Of a stretch of 64,000 bases of DNA, positions 29,314 to 38,494 are shown one piece after another (position 1 is the first letter of the stretch; every line of letters begins with the position of its first letter). The notes below the pieces were generated by a model. It saw nothing but the letters and a program-made list of their open reading frames with translations. It did no database searches and was not told the DNA's origin. This DNA comes from Bradyrhizobium sp. 170. GTDB taxonomy: Bacteria > Pseudomonadota > Alphaproteobacteria > Rhizobiales > Xanthobacteraceae. The stretch spans positions 4,650,001 through 4,714,000 of the forward strand of contig NZ_CP064703.1 in assembly GCF_023101085.1 (NCBI RefSeq). Direction: 5' to 3'. The translations under genes and the position numbers were made by a program.

Positions 29314-31419
29314 ATGCGACCCACCCTGCTCAATCCGCTGTTTGCACCGGTCACGACCCTTCCCGGCGTCGGGCCGAAGCAGGACAAGCTGTTGCGCTAT
29401 CTGCTGTCGCGCGATGAGACGCCGCGGCTGGTCGATCTGCTGCTGCATTTGCCGGCCAGCGTGATCGACCGCCGGGCACAGCCGAAGATCCGCGAGGCGG
29501 TGCAGGGAACCGTGGTGACGCTGGAGGTCACCGTGGACCGCCACCGGCCGCCGCCGCGCAATTCCCGCGCGCCCTACCTCGTCTATGCCTCAGACGATAC
29601 CGGCGACGTGGTGCTGACATTCTTCCGCGCCAAGCCCGGCTATGTCGAAAAACTGCTGCCGGTCGGCGAGAAGCGCTACGTGTCCGGCACGCTGCAGATG
29701 TATGACGGCATTCCGCAGATCGTGCATCCCGATAGAGTCGTAGACGAAGCGGCGTTCTCAAAACTGACCGGCATCGATCCGGTCTATCCCCTCACCGAAG
29801 GTCTCGCGCTCGGTTCGCTGCGCCGCGCGATCGCGCAGGCGCTGCAAAAGCTGCCGGAATTGCCCGAGTGGATCAGCCCGGAAGTCATTCGCCGCTGCAG
29901 CTTTCCGCCGATCAGCCAAGCGCTGAACCGCGTGCATGTGCCGCTCGAACTCACCGACATTTTGCCCGACGGCCCGTTCTGGTCGCGGCTTGCGTTTGAC
30001 GAACTGCTGGCCGGCCAACTGGCGCTGGCGCTGGTGCGTGCGCAGTTGCGGCGCCCGGCCGGCGACCGCAACGCCGGCGACGGCAATCTGCGCCACAGGA
30101 TCATCGACGCCCTGCCCTATGCGCTGACGTCCTCGCAGCGCGAGGCGATGGCCGCCATCGCCGAGGATCTGCGCCAGCCGGTGCGGATGCTGCGGCTGCT
30201 GCAGGGCGACGTCGGCTCCGGCAAGACGGTCGTAGCGCTGCTCGCCGCGGCTGCGGTCACGGAGGTCGGCAAGCAGGCCGCGCTGATGGCGCCGACTGAA
30301 ATCCTCGCCCGCCAGCATATCAAGACCATCACGCCGCTGGCCGAACGCGCCGGGCTTCGGGTGGCGATCCTGACCGGCCGCGAGAAGGGCAAGGAGCGCC
30401 GCGAAATCTTAGGCCAGCTGGAGGCCGGCGAAATCGATTTTCTGGTCGGAACGCACGCGCTGATCCAGGACGATGTGATCTTCAAGTCGCTCGCGCTCGC
30501 CGTGGTCGACGAACAACATCGCTTTGGCGTGCGCGAACGGCTCGCGCTCACCAACAAGGGCGAAGCGGTCGACGTGCTGGTCCTGAGCGCAACGCCGATC
30601 CCGCGCACGCTGGTGCTCACTTATTTCGGCGACATGGACGTCTCCGAACTGCGCGAGAAGCCGGCCGGCCGCCAGCCGATCGAAACCCGCAATATATCGA
30701 TGAGCCGCCTCGACGAGGTGACCGATGGCGTCGGCCGCGCGCTGCAGGCCGGCAAGCTGGTCTACTGGATCTGCCCGCTGGTGGAGGAATCGGAAGCCGA
30801 AGGTACCGAGCACCTCACCAACGCGACGGAGCGGTTTGAAAAGTTGCGGCAGCGCTTCGGCGACAAGGTTGGTCTCGTCCACGGGCAGATGAAGGGCACG
30901 GAGAAAGATCGCGTGATGGCGCAATTCGCCGCCCACGAGATCGGGCTGCTGGTGGCGACCACGGTGGTCGAGGTCGGCGTCGACGTCCCCGCCGCGACCA
31001 TCATGGTGATCGAGAACGCCGAGCGTTTCGGGCTTGCGCAATTGCACCAGTTGCGCGGCCGGATCGGGCGCGGCTCGGAGGCGTCTACCTGCCTGCTGCT
31101 CTACAAGGAGCCGCTCGGCGAAATGTCGAAGGCGCGGCTGAAGGTGATCCGCGAGACCACCGACGGTTTTCGGATTGCCGAAGAGGACCTCAAGCTGCGC
31201 GGCGAAGGCGACGTGCTCGGCATCCGCCAGAGCGGCCTGCCCGGCTATCGCATCGCCCGCTCCGACGTGCACGCCCAACTGATCACGCAGGCCCGCGACG
31301 AGGCGCTACGGATCATGAAGGACAATCCAAAACTCAAGGGCGAGCGCGGCGAAGCGCTGCGTTGCCTGCTTTACCTGTACGAACGCGACGAGGCCGTGCC
31401 GCTGATCGGTGCGGGATAG
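29314..31419 (+). CDS. recG: ATP-dependent DNA helicase RecG
   Basis: A 701-residue branched-DNA helicase that remodels stalled forks and Holliday junctions. The N-terminal wedge/OB domain (VDLLLHLPASVIDRR) is followed by the motor with Walker A GDVGSGKTVVALLAA, DEQHRFGVRERLAL and the C-terminal QLRGRIGRGSEASTCLLLY. ATG at 29314 is preferred to the adjacent TTG. The last 49 bp overlap the convergent DapA-like gene. Confidence 0.97.
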   Translation: MRPTLLNPLFAPVTTLPGVGPKQDKLLRYLLSRDETPRLVDLLLHLPASVIDRRAQPKIREAVQGTVVTLEVTVDRHRPPPRNSRAPYLVYASDDTGDVVLTFFRAKPGYVEKLLPVGEKRYVSGTLQMYDGIPQIVHPDRVVDEAAFSKLTGIDPVYPLTEGLALGSLRRAIAQALQKLPELPEWISPEVIRRCSFPPISQALNRVHVPLELTDILPDGPFWSRLAFDELLAGQLALALVRAQLRRPAGDRNAGDGNLRHRIIDALPYALTSSQREAMAAIAEDLRQPVRMLRLLQGDVGSGKTVVALLAAAAVTEVGKQAALMAPTEILARQHIKTITPLAERAGLRVAILTGREKGKERREILGQLEAGEIDFLVGTHALIQDDVIFKSLALAVVDEQHRFGVRERLALTNKGEAVDVLVLSATPIPRTLVLTYFGDMDVSELREKPAGRQPIETRNISMSRLDEVTDGVGRALQAGKLVYWICPLVEESEAEGTEHLTNATERFEKLRQRFGDKVGLVHGQMKGTEKDRVMAQFAAHEIGLLVATTVVEVGVDVPAATIMVIENAERFGLAQLHQLRGRIGRGSEASTCLLLYKEPLGEMSKARLKVIRETTDGFRIAEEDLKLRGEGDVLGIRQSGLPGYRIARSDVHAQLITQARDEALRIMKDNPKLKGERGEALRCLLYLYERDEAVPLIGAG

Positions 31420-32324
31420 CGCGCTCCGGCGGCGGCGATGCGAAGCCGGTAGTGCTCGGTGCCCTCGACGATCTTGTCGATCAACGCCTCCAGCGCCCAG
31501 AATTTTTCGTGGATATCGAAGGTGACGGCACGGCTGTCGGTGCACGCGAACGTCCCGAGGCGCTGGTGGTAGAGCTTTGCGAGTTTTGGATAGCCCATCG
31601 GCTCGGCCATCGCCGATAGCGCGAGGTAGACGGAAAGTTCGTCCGCCAGCGCCGGATGGGCGGCCGCCTCGGTCATCAGCCACTGGTAGAGATCGGGATG
31701 AAAGTTCGTGAACACGCCGGTAAAGCCGCGCGAACCGGCTTTCATCGCCTCATAGGCAATCGCCGCGTTGGCGTTGACGATCGCAAGCGGCGTGCCCCTG
31801 GTCAGCGCCACGCGACGTTTGACCGTTTCGAGATCGCAGGAGACGTCCTTGAGGATGACGAACCGGCCGGTACCCGCGCAGAAGGTCAGTTCATCATCGG
31901 TCAGCAGCCGGCGATAGGGCGCCGGGCACTCGTAGAGGCCGAGGGGAATTTGCTTCGGCAGCCGCTCGAGGAGCCAAGTCAGATCGTCGATGAACTTGCC
32001 GCCGCCTTCCCGCCTGGCGTCGAGACGATTGGTGACGAGCACCATGCCGTCAACCCCGGTGGCGGCAATCGCGGCCAATTCGGCAAGCTGGTCCTCCAGG
32101 CTTTCGCTGATGTGACCGGAAGCGATCACCGGCACGCGGCCCGCTGCGGCTTGTCTGACGAAGGCGGCGAGTTCAACCCGTTCTTCCAGGTTGAGATACT
32201 GCATCTCGCTGGACTGGCAGACCGCGAACAGCGCGTCCGAACCGTTGGCGATGTACCATTCCACCAGCCGGCCGAGGCCCGGATAGTCGATCTGGCCGTT
32301 TTCGGTAAACGGCGTGATCATCAC
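31371..32324 (-). CDS. dihydrodipicolinate synthase/N-acetylneuraminate lyase family protein
   Basis: A (beta/alpha)8 class-I aldolase of about 317 residues. The Schiff-base lysine is probably in FVILKDVSCD and the family tyrosine in LGLYECPAPYRRLL. Family members normally begin a few residues before the ITPF motif; here the in-frame codons upstream of ATG 32324 still read KKIKGIIPV but carry no ATG, so the true start may be GTG 32327 or a rare upstream codon. The substrate is unknown; it is not near lysine genes. The 3' end overlaps recG tail to tail by 49 bp, longer than usual. Confidence 0.82.
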   Translation of the reverse strand: MMITPFTENGQIDYPGLGRLVEWYIANGSDALFAVCQSSEMQYLNLEERVELAAFVRQAAAGRVPVIASGHISESLEDQLAELAAIAATGVDGMVLVTNRLDARREGGGKFIDDLTWLLERLPKQIPLGLYECPAPYRRLLTDDELTFCAGTGRFVILKDVSCDLETVKRRVALTRGTPLAIVNANAAIAYEAMKAGSRGFTGVFTNFHPDLYQWLMTEAAAHPALADELSVYLALSAMAEPMGYPKLAKLYHQRLGTFACTDSRAVTFDIHEKFWALEALIDKIVEGTEHYRLRIAAAGARYPAPISGTASSRSYR

Positions 32325-32364
32325 GGGAATGATGCCTTTGATTTTTTTGGTGCGGCGCAGGTCC

Positions 32365-33150
32365 CTACTCCACCTTCACCTTTGCCGGAGCCGGCTGCAG
32401 CGCGGCGGCCGAATTGGCCACACGCGCCGCGTTCGCCATGCCGGCCAGCGCGCCATTGCGTTTCTGTTGATCGGAGCCGGGCTGCACCACGCCGGCCGAC
32501 ATGATCAGGGTCGCGGCGTCTTCGGTGCTCATGTCGACTTCGATGATCTTGCTCTTCGGCACGTAGAAGAAGAAACCCGTGGTCGGGTTCGGCGCGCAGG
32601 GCAGGAACACCGAAATATGCTCCTCCTGGCCGGGAAGCTGGCTGGCGATGTTCGCGCTCGGCGACTGCGAGATCAAGACGATCGACCACATACCCGGCGA
32701 GGGAAATTCGACCAGGCCGACCTTGCGAAAGCTCGATCCCTTGCCCGAGAACAGCGTCTCGAACACCTGCTTGAGGCCGCGGTAGATCGCGCGCACCACC
32801 GGCATGCGGCCGAGCAGGCGCTCGCCGAGATCGACCAGCGTCCGCCCGATCAGGTTGGCGGTGAGGAACCCGAGCAGCGTCAGCGCGATCACGGCGACAA
32901 TCAGCCCCGACCCGGGCAGGCCGAACGGCAGATAGGTTTCGGGACGGTAGACCGTCGGCACGAACGGGCGGACGATGCTGTCCACCCAGTTCACGAACCA
33001 CCAGGTCAAATAGAGCGTGATCGCGACCGGCCCTGCGACAATCAGTCCGGTCAGAAAATAGTTCCGGAAACGGGCCATTAGCCCGGCATGGTGCGCGTCC
33101 GGCAGGGGTTCCTCCGGGGACGCGGTCGGGGGCAGTTCTTCGCGGTTCAT
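32365..33150 (-). CDS. DUF502 membrane protein
   Basis: A 261-residue inner-membrane protein of the DUF502 family with two N-terminal spans (YFLTGLIVAGPVAITLYLTW and LIVAVIALTLLGFLTANLIG), then the conserved cytosolic block MPVVRAIYRGLKQVFETL and a soluble beta-rich part (GMWSIVLISQ, VFLPCAPNPTTGFFFYVP). The function of the family is not established. It lies between the DapA-like gene (41 bp downstream) and glmS (90 bp upstream) on the same strand. Confidence 0.9.
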   Translation of the reverse strand: MNREELPPTASPEEPLPDAHHAGLMARFRNYFLTGLIVAGPVAITLYLTWWFVNWVDSIVRPFVPTVYRPETYLPFGLPGSGLIVAVIALTLLGFLTANLIGRTLVDLGERLLGRMPVVRAIYRGLKQVFETLFSGKGSSFRKVGLVEFPSPGMWSIVLISQSPSANIASQLPGQEEHISVFLPCAPNPTTGFFFYVPKSKIIEVDMSTEDAATLIMSAGVVQPGSDQQKRNGALAGMANAARVANSAAALQPAPAKVKVE

Positions 33151-33239
33151 TCGGGTTCCAGGTCGGAGCAGCCGGCTTGATCCAGCTAAGCCATCCTAGC
33201 AGGTTTTTGAAGGGCCAACGTGACAGCCGATGGTCTTGA

Positions 33240-35066
33240 CTATTCGACCGTTACCGATTTGGCGAGATTTCGCGGCTGATCGACGTCGGTCCCCATCACC
33301 ACGGCGGTATGATAGGCCAGCAGCTGCACCGGGACGGCGTAGACCATCGGGGTGAACGCCGCCGCCATGTCGGGCAGCACAATCGTTACCAGGGATTCGA
33401 TGGTGGCTTCCGCCGCCCCCTTGGCGTCGGTCATCAGGATGATCTTGCCGCCGCGGGCCGCGACTTCCTGCATGTTGGAGACGGTCTTCTCGAACACTCG
33501 ATCGAACGGCGCGATCACCACGACCGGCATGTTCTCGTCGATCAGCGCGATCGGCCCGTGCTTGAGTTCGCCGGCGGCATAGCCCTCGGCGTGAATGTAG
33601 GAAATTTCCTTCAGCTTCAGCGCGCCTTCCAGCGCCAAGGGATAGCTGGTGCCGCGGCCGAGATAGAGCACGTCCTTTGATTTCGAGATGTCGCGCGCCA
33701 GCTTTTCGATCTGCGGCTCGATAGTCAGCGCCGCCGCCATCAGGCGCGGAATCTCGACGAGGCCGTGGACGAGCTTTGCTTCGTCCTCATCCGACAATTC
33801 GCCGCGCGCCTTGCCGGCGGCGACCGCGAGCGAGGCCAGCACCATCAACTGGCAGGTAAACGCCTTGGTCGAGGCGACGCCGATTTCGGGACCGGCCAGC
33901 GTCTGCAGCACGGTTTCGCTTTCGCGCGCAATCGTCGAGGTCGGCACGTTCACGACAGATACGGTGTGGACGCCCTCGGCCTTGGCGTAGCGCAGCGCGG
34001 CCAGCGTATCGGCGGTCTCGCCGGACTGCGAAATGAAGATCGCGAGATCGCCCTTGCGCAACGGGGTCTCGCGGTAGCGGAATTCGGAGGCGACATCGAC
34101 TTCGACCGGCACGCGCGCCAACCGCTCGAACCAGTATTTGGCGACGGCGCCGGCATAGCTCGCGGTGCCGCAGGCCGTGATTGAAATGCGCTGGATGTCC
34201 TTGAAGTCGAACGGCAGCTTGACCGGCAGCATCACGCGCTCGCTCGCCATGTCGACGTAGCGTGCCAGCGTGTGACCTACCACTTCCGGCTGCTCGTGGA
34301 TTTCCTTGGCCATGAAGTGGCGGTAGTTCGCCTTGTCGACCAGCGAGGTCGAGGCACTGTGCTTGACCGCGTCGCGGCGAACGATCGCGTTGTTCTTGTC
34401 GTAGATAACGGCGCCCTTGCGCGTCAGCACCACCCAGTCGCCGTCTTCGAGATAGCTGATCGTATCGGTGAACGGCCCGAGCGCGATTGCATCCGATCCC
34501 AGATACATTTCGCCGTCGCCATGACCTATCGCCAGCGGCGGCCCGTTGCGGGCGCCGATCATCAGATCGTCGTCGCCGGCGAAGATGAAGCCGAGCGCGA
34601 ACGCACCGCGCAATTCCGACAGCGCCGCCCTCACCGCCTCGACCGGCTTGATGCCCTGCTGCAGCAGGCTGTCGACCAGGTGCAGAACGATCTCGGTATC
34701 GGTTTCGGTCTTGAAAACCGTTCCCTTTTTCTCGAGCGCCTCGCGCAGCTCGCGGAAATTCTCGATGATGCCGTTGTGAACCACGGCGACGCGATCGGTC
34801 GCATGCGGATGCGCGTTGTTCTCGGTCGGCTTGCCGTGGGTCGCCCAGCGGGTATGCCCGATTCCGGTGTGGCCCTTGAGCGGTTCGGCATCCAGCCGCT
34901 TTTCGAGGTTCTTCAGCTTGCCCTCGGCGCGGCGGCGCGTGAGGTGACCGCCTTCCAGCGTGGCAACGCCTGCGGAATCATAGCCGCGATATTCAAGGCG
35001 CTTGAGTGAATCCACCAACAGCTCCGCGACCGGAGCTTTCCCTAGAATGCCGACAATGCCGCACAT
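33240..35066 (-). CDS. glmS: glutamine--fructose-6-phosphate aminotransferase
   Basis: A 608-residue enzyme making glucosamine-6-phosphate, the first step to UDP-GlcNAc. The start at 35066 (MCGIVGILG) puts the catalytic cysteine at position 2, as required for the N-terminal glutaminase; a frame six codons longer would block it. The glutamine amidotransferase domain is followed by two SIS isomerase domains (SQSGETADTLAAL, GRGTSYPLALEGALKLKEI) and ends in AKSVTVE. glmU normally lies close upstream; here 8.5 kb of foreign-looking DNA separates them. Confidence 0.98.
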   Translation of the reverse strand: MCGIVGILGKAPVAELLVDSLKRLEYRGYDSAGVATLEGGHLTRRRAEGKLKNLEKRLDAEPLKGHTGIGHTRWATHGKPTENNAHPHATDRVAVVHNGIIENFRELREALEKKGTVFKTETDTEIVLHLVDSLLQQGIKPVEAVRAALSELRGAFALGFIFAGDDDLMIGARNGPPLAIGHGDGEMYLGSDAIALGPFTDTISYLEDGDWVVLTRKGAVIYDKNNAIVRRDAVKHSASTSLVDKANYRHFMAKEIHEQPEVVGHTLARYVDMASERVMLPVKLPFDFKDIQRISITACGTASYAGAVAKYWFERLARVPVEVDVASEFRYRETPLRKGDLAIFISQSGETADTLAALRYAKAEGVHTVSVVNVPTSTIARESETVLQTLAGPEIGVASTKAFTCQLMVLASLAVAAGKARGELSDEDEAKLVHGLVEIPRLMAAALTIEPQIEKLARDISKSKDVLYLGRGTSYPLALEGALKLKEISYIHAEGYAAGELKHGPIALIDENMPVVVIAPFDRVFEKTVSNMQEVAARGGKIILMTDAKGAAEATIESLVTIVLPDMAAAFTPMVYAVPVQLLAYHTAVVMGTDVDQPRNLAKSVTVE

Positions 35067-35151
35067 GCGGTTCAATATCCCCAAATCGACGAATACCGTC
35101 GCAACCCGCTAGTCTCTTAACGAAATTCGCACTCCGACAGATACTCAATAA

Positions 35152-35186
35152 TTATTGCGGATTGAGACAGTCTTAAGCGGAAAGCT
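35152..35186. repeat. 35-bp direct repeat, copy 1 (island edge by glmS)
   Basis: A 35-base sequence containing GATTGAGACAGTCTTAAGCG lies 85 bp upstream of glmS. An identical copy is at 41511-41545, next to the duplicated glmU tail. The two copies bracket the 6.3-kb segment with the toxin-antitoxin and GFA genes. A degenerate version of the same sequence is seen beside the full glmU near 43585. Confidence 0.85.
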
Positions 35187-35269
35187 TAATGGGTAGCCAA
35201 ACCGGGTATTAACCTGTCACAGCCGCGAGGCGTGCGGAATATGAGTCCGCGATCTCGCGGCATGATCTG

Positions 35270-35780
35270 CCCGAGGCTTGGCTTGTTCCTCCCCGAAAGA
35301 GAGGGAGCAGGGAATGCCGGATGCGCGCTGCACCCGCGGTCTCGCGTGCAATGGGTAGAAGGAAGCGCACACGAGCATCAGGTTCAGCGGAGGCAATCCG
35401 GCATTCCCTGCGCAATGGCTTTACGGCTTACTTCGCGCTCTTCCCGGCGACGAATTCCTTTTTGTCACCGTCACCAGCGGATTGAGACTTGTCCAAGCCC
35501 GGTCGGGCCGACGCGTCTCCGCTGGCTTGACATCAGCAACGGATGCCAGAACCACACGACTTCGCCGTACGCAGCGCCCCCACCCTCACTCCGATCGGCG
35601 AGATGCCAACCGAAGCTGACGAAGGCCTTGAAACGCCGATCGTCTGCGCAAACGTAAGATCACTCACGGGAGAACCCGCCCTGTGACCACGATCGCGCCC
35701 GACGCCGCTGCGTCCACCGCATCCAACCCCGCGTCCGTGACGATCGCGATACGCCCCTCTTGCCGGGGTGGACGGCCGGA
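35270..35780. repeat. long dispersed repeat-like stretch, no gene
   Basis: No supported gene in 35187-35956. The stretch begins near CGAAAGAGAGGGAGCAGGG, includes two arms CAGGGAATGCCGGATGCG and CGGCATTCCCTGCGCAATGG, and ends near GCCCCTCTTGCCGGGGTGG. I recall closely similar long stretches repeated in many Bradyrhizobium genomes, always non-coding; a self-search of the genome would settle it. Confidence 0.45.
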
Positions 35781-35956
35781 GTGATAGCGGTGATTTGGCC
35801 TGCGGCGGAAGCGGTTTATTTTTTCGAACGAGGCTGGACCGCTAGCATCAGGTTGATCTGGTTCAACAAATTAGCTTGAGCGCGCAGGAGGAAAGGCAAT
35901 TGAATGCACACCGTAATTATACCGTCAAGATTGTGCATCTCTGACGCTAGTATTAT

Positions 35957-35968
35957 ATTGTACACAAT
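35957..35968 (+). promoter_or_regulatory. candidate operator of the toxin-antitoxin pair
   Basis: ATTGTACACAAT is a dyad (ATTGT/ACAAT) that overlaps a TATTATA-like -10 element, 18 bp before the antitoxin ATG. A related half-site ATTGTGCA lies about 25 bp upstream. Ribbon-helix-helix antitoxins usually bind such short dyads to repress their own promoter. Confidence 0.4.
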
Positions 35969-35986
35969 CACCTACCGAGGTCCCTC

Positions 35987-36253
35987 ATGAAGTCGACAAC
36001 CTTTACGGTGCGCGTCGATACGGGCGTGAAGAAACGGCTGGAGCGATTGGCCAAGAGTACCGGTCGCAGTCGTTCCTTTCTCGCTGCCGAGGCCATCAAC
36101 GAATATCTCGAATTCAATGAATGGCAGGTGGCCGGTATCAAGCGCGCCATCGCCTCGCTCGATCGCGGCGAGGGGATTCCGCATGACCAGGTTAAGGATT
36201 GGGTCGCTTCCTGGGGAAGCGCGAACGAGAGACCGGCGCCCAAGAGGTCATGA
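35987..36253 (+). CDS. ribbon-helix-helix antitoxin (ParD/CopG type)
   Basis: An 88-residue protein with an N-terminal RHH DNA-binding fold (TTFTVRVDTGVKKRLERLAK, then SRSFLAAEAINEYLE) and a charged C-terminal toxin-binding tail. GAGG stands at the right distance before ATG 35987. Its TGA overlaps the toxin ATG by 4 bp, the usual antitoxin-first order. It should neutralise the ParE-like toxin and autorepress. Confidence 0.88.
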   Translation: MKSTTFTVRVDTGVKKRLERLAKSTGRSRSFLAAEAINEYLEFNEWQVAGIKRAIASLDRGEGIPHDQVKDWVASWGSANERPAPKRS

Positions 36254-36537
36254 ACCCAATCTGGTCGCCAGAGGCGATTGCCGACCTCGCGGCGTTGCGG
36301 GCTTACATCGCGCAGGACGATCCCGCAGCAGCGCAACGTGTTGCGCTCCATATCGTACGCAATGTCGAGACGTTACTTCCCAATAGCCCCGAAATGGGGC
36401 GGCCCGGTCGAGTTCCGGGGACGCGCGAGTTCGTGATCCCGAGGACGCCATACATCGTGCCGTACCGTCTGGTCGGCAACACAATCCAAGTCCTGCGGGT
36501 CTTCCACAGTGCACGCCGGTGGCCTGAGGCGTTTTGA
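36250..36537 (+). CDS. ParE/RelE-family toxin
   Basis: A 95-residue RelE/ParE-superfamily toxin: MNPIWSPEAIADLAALRAYI, AAQRVALHIVRNVETL, FVIPRTPYIVPYRL and VFHSARRWP are the family blocks in order. The ATG at 36250 overlaps the antitoxin stop. ParE members poison DNA gyrase while RelE members cut mRNA; the sequence is closer to ParE but the target is inferred. Confidence 0.9.
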   Translation: MNPIWSPEAIADLAALRAYIAQDDPAAAQRVALHIVRNVETLLPNSPEMGRPGRVPGTREFVIPRTPYIVPYRLVGNTIQVLRVFHSARRWPEAF

Positions 36538-36576
36538 GACGTGTCAGCGCAATTGCAACTCCCCCAAGTGAGAAGC

Positions 36577-37146
36577 ATGAGTACGAAGACGGTCATTGCG
36601 CAGTTGAACCAGTTAATCGCGCCGCTTGGCTTTGTTCGGCGGAAAACAACATGGAATCGCGAGAGCGGCTCGCTTGTTGATGTCATAGACATTCAGGTTA
36701 GTAAGGCCGGCGATGCCGTAACAGCCAGCGTTGGGATATTGGATCGAGGCATTCACGAGATATTTTGGGGGGATTGCTCGCCAGAGTTGGTCGAGGAGCC
36801 ACATTGCACGGTGCGCGCTAGAATTGGCGACCTAGTGGAGGGGAAAGACATTTGGTGGCAGTTGAACGATAGCCGATGCGCCGCGGATCTTGTGGCTAAA
36901 ATATCATCGCACGGGCTCCCTTTCCTAGAAAGGACCCATACAGCCGAAGCTATCGAGCGTCACTTGGCAGACGTTCGGGTGACGAAGCGAAAATATCCGC
37001 CCGATATCATTAATCTCGCGATCCTTAGATTTGGTCGAGGGGATAAGATCGGCGCTTGCACTCTCCTAACCAAGTTGCAGAAGAGTAACATCGGTGCTTG
37101 GCGTGCCAGAGTTGGCGAGATAATTGAACGACTCGGCTGCTTGTAG
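36577..37146 (+). CDS. DUF4304-type protein
   Basis: A 189-residue protein from ATG 36577 (MSTKTVIAQLNQLIAPLGF); a GTG at 36541 would add 12 residues. The N-terminal half matches the DUF4304 pattern (LGFVRRKTTWNRESGSLVDVIDIQVSK). Function unknown; such genes are common in accessory DNA and near polymorphic toxins, where some act as immunity proteins. It has more A+T than the flanking core genes. It follows the toxin gene closely but need not be in its operon. Confidence 0.65.
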   Translation: MSTKTVIAQLNQLIAPLGFVRRKTTWNRESGSLVDVIDIQVSKAGDAVTASVGILDRGIHEIFWGDCSPELVEEPHCTVRARIGDLVEGKDIWWQLNDSRCAADLVAKISSHGLPFLERTHTAEAIERHLADVRVTKRKYPPDIINLAILRFGRGDKIGACTLLTKLQKSNIGAWRARVGEIIERLGCL

Positions 37147-37265
37147 CCAGTCAATGGCCAGCGCACAACTTGGTCTTCTCCTGTTCCTATAGGGGCAAGG
37201 CCTTCACTTCGAGATTCCTGGTAGTTACGGTGACACTGTCGCCGTAATTGCGGTTATAGATCGGC

Positions 37266-37457
37266 CTAATGCTTCAGCAGTTCGTGCTGCGTGGTTGTCT
37301 CACTGCCGCCTACCGGACTAGCGCCGACAGCATTCTTGGCATCGCAAAGCGCTTCTGGGACCTCATGCCTGTCGGGCGAGATCAGAAGCTGTTTCCGCAT
37401 CTCGGCGAGGCGGGCACGGCAGTATTCGCGGTACAGGAGATCGAATATGGCGGGCAT
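37266..37457 (-). CDS. short hypothetical protein
   Basis: A 63-residue frame starting MPAIFDLLYREYCRARLAEM with GAGG before the ATG at 37457. The basic amphipathic N-terminus is of a kind I recall from short orphan proteins in Bradyrhizobium. No motif known. Confidence 0.5.
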   Translation of the reverse strand: MPAIFDLLYREYCRARLAEMRKQLLISPDRHEVPEALCDAKNAVGASPVGGSETTTQHELLKH

Positions 37458-37914
37458 GATCTAACCTCGTTTGTTTGATCTGCACCAATTCCAATTCCAA
37501 TTCCAAGCTATCATTTTTCTTGGGGCCCAAGGTGTGAACTAGATCACAGTCTGTCCCTCTTGAGCTTTCTCCGCGCCAGTGATGAACCGTGGCAGAAACT
37601 GAATTTCCGGTGCTGCCCCCGTAATTCCCAAAAAGTTCTGTCGTCTCAAAAGTTCCGATCCAAGGAAAGCTGAACAGCCGTTAATGGAACCGGAACGAAA
37701 GTCCTCATCGCGGAATTGTCGATGCGAGACCGTCGCCCGCCGTCAATGAACGGCGCATGTCGCGGATAGCCAAAGGTCTTTGGACCCGCTGTTCAAGAAC
37801 AAGCGCACGCGCAAGATAGCCAAAGGCGACGGTCTCCGTCTGATCGGCAAGCAGGAAGAAGGCCCTCGATATTACTGTCGGGCGTCGGTGGGCCGTGCGC
37901 GCTGGAGAACTGTT
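37458..37914. other. 457-bp stretch without a supported gene
   Basis: Contains a small repeat CAATTCCAATTCCAATTCCA near 37485 and a GGTGACACTGTCGCCGTAA motif further left (37228) related to the inverted repeat at 38495. Short frames in it lack start sites and motifs. It looks like filler inside the island. Confidence 0.4.
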
Positions 37915-38097
37915 ATGCGAAACACTGTTGAGCGAAACACTGTTGAGATTGACTCCCGACACAGTCGCGCGATCGTTCAAAAGATTGGCGAAAGACTACG
38001 AGCGTCGATAAAGGAAGATCGAGAGATACCCGCGAACTTCAAAATGCAAATCGATCGACTTCGGGAGTTAAAAGACAAGACGCAGCTCAGAGGTTAA
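37915..38097 (+). CDS. short hypothetical protein with tandem repeat
   Basis: A 60-residue frame from ATG 37915, with GGAG seven bases upstream. Codons 2-11 are a perfect 15-bp tandem duplication (37917-37931 and 37932-37946), giving RNTVE twice. The rest is charged and helical (RAIVQKIGERLRASIKED). A longer TTG-initiated frame from 37780 is less likely. Function unknown. Confidence 0.45.
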   Translation: MRNTVERNTVEIDSRHSRAIVQKIGERLRASIKEDREIPANFKMQIDRLRELKDKTQLRG

Positions 38098-38125
38098 GTC
38101 AGTCCCGTTCGGGTCGGCTCCTCTC

Positions 38126-38422
38126 TCACCACTCCTCCCTGAACACGACTGCGCACTGTGCGGCGCGGATATCGCGGGCGGCTTCCAGCTCCGGGTTCAG
38201 AAAGCACAATGGCCGCAGATTGCTCTGCGGCCCACCGGATAAAAAATCGTCTGCAATAAAATCCTCTAGCTCCGGTGCGACCTCGCGCTCTGCCGGTATG
38301 CGAGATACGCCGGCCCCGCAAAGGTGCGAGGGTTCGGCTCCAACAGGACGAAAGTGCGCGCCCGTACTCTTCCACAGTCCCGAAATCCGCATCAGAATAG
38401 CCGCATTGCAGCGGCGCGGCAT
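38126..38422 (-). CDS. hypothetical protein
   Basis: A 98-residue frame, MPRRCNAAILMRISGLW, with an acidic middle (PELEDFIADDFLSGG) and the C-terminus VVFREEW. Weak ribosome-binding site. No family recognised; it could be an island orphan or a chance frame. Confidence 0.35.
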   Translation of the reverse strand: MPRRCNAAILMRISGLWKSTGAHFRPVGAEPSHLCGAGVSRIPAEREVAPELEDFIADDFLSGGPQSNLRPLCFLNPELEAARDIRAAQCAVVFREEW

Positions 38423-38494
38423 TCAGTTCACCTAGTATTTGCGTTTCGCCCGGCAGTCCGAAATGGCTGCCGGGCTTTTGACTACCTGGGAATC

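Noticed and set aside
33180..33260. Tn7-type attachment at the glmS 3' end
   Set aside because: The accessory DNA lies upstream of glmS, not downstream; the 3' side continues directly into the DUF502 gene and no tns genes are present.
35067..35151. glmS ribozyme/riboswitch
   Set aside because: No matching structure is visible, and this ribozyme is known from Gram-positive bacteria.
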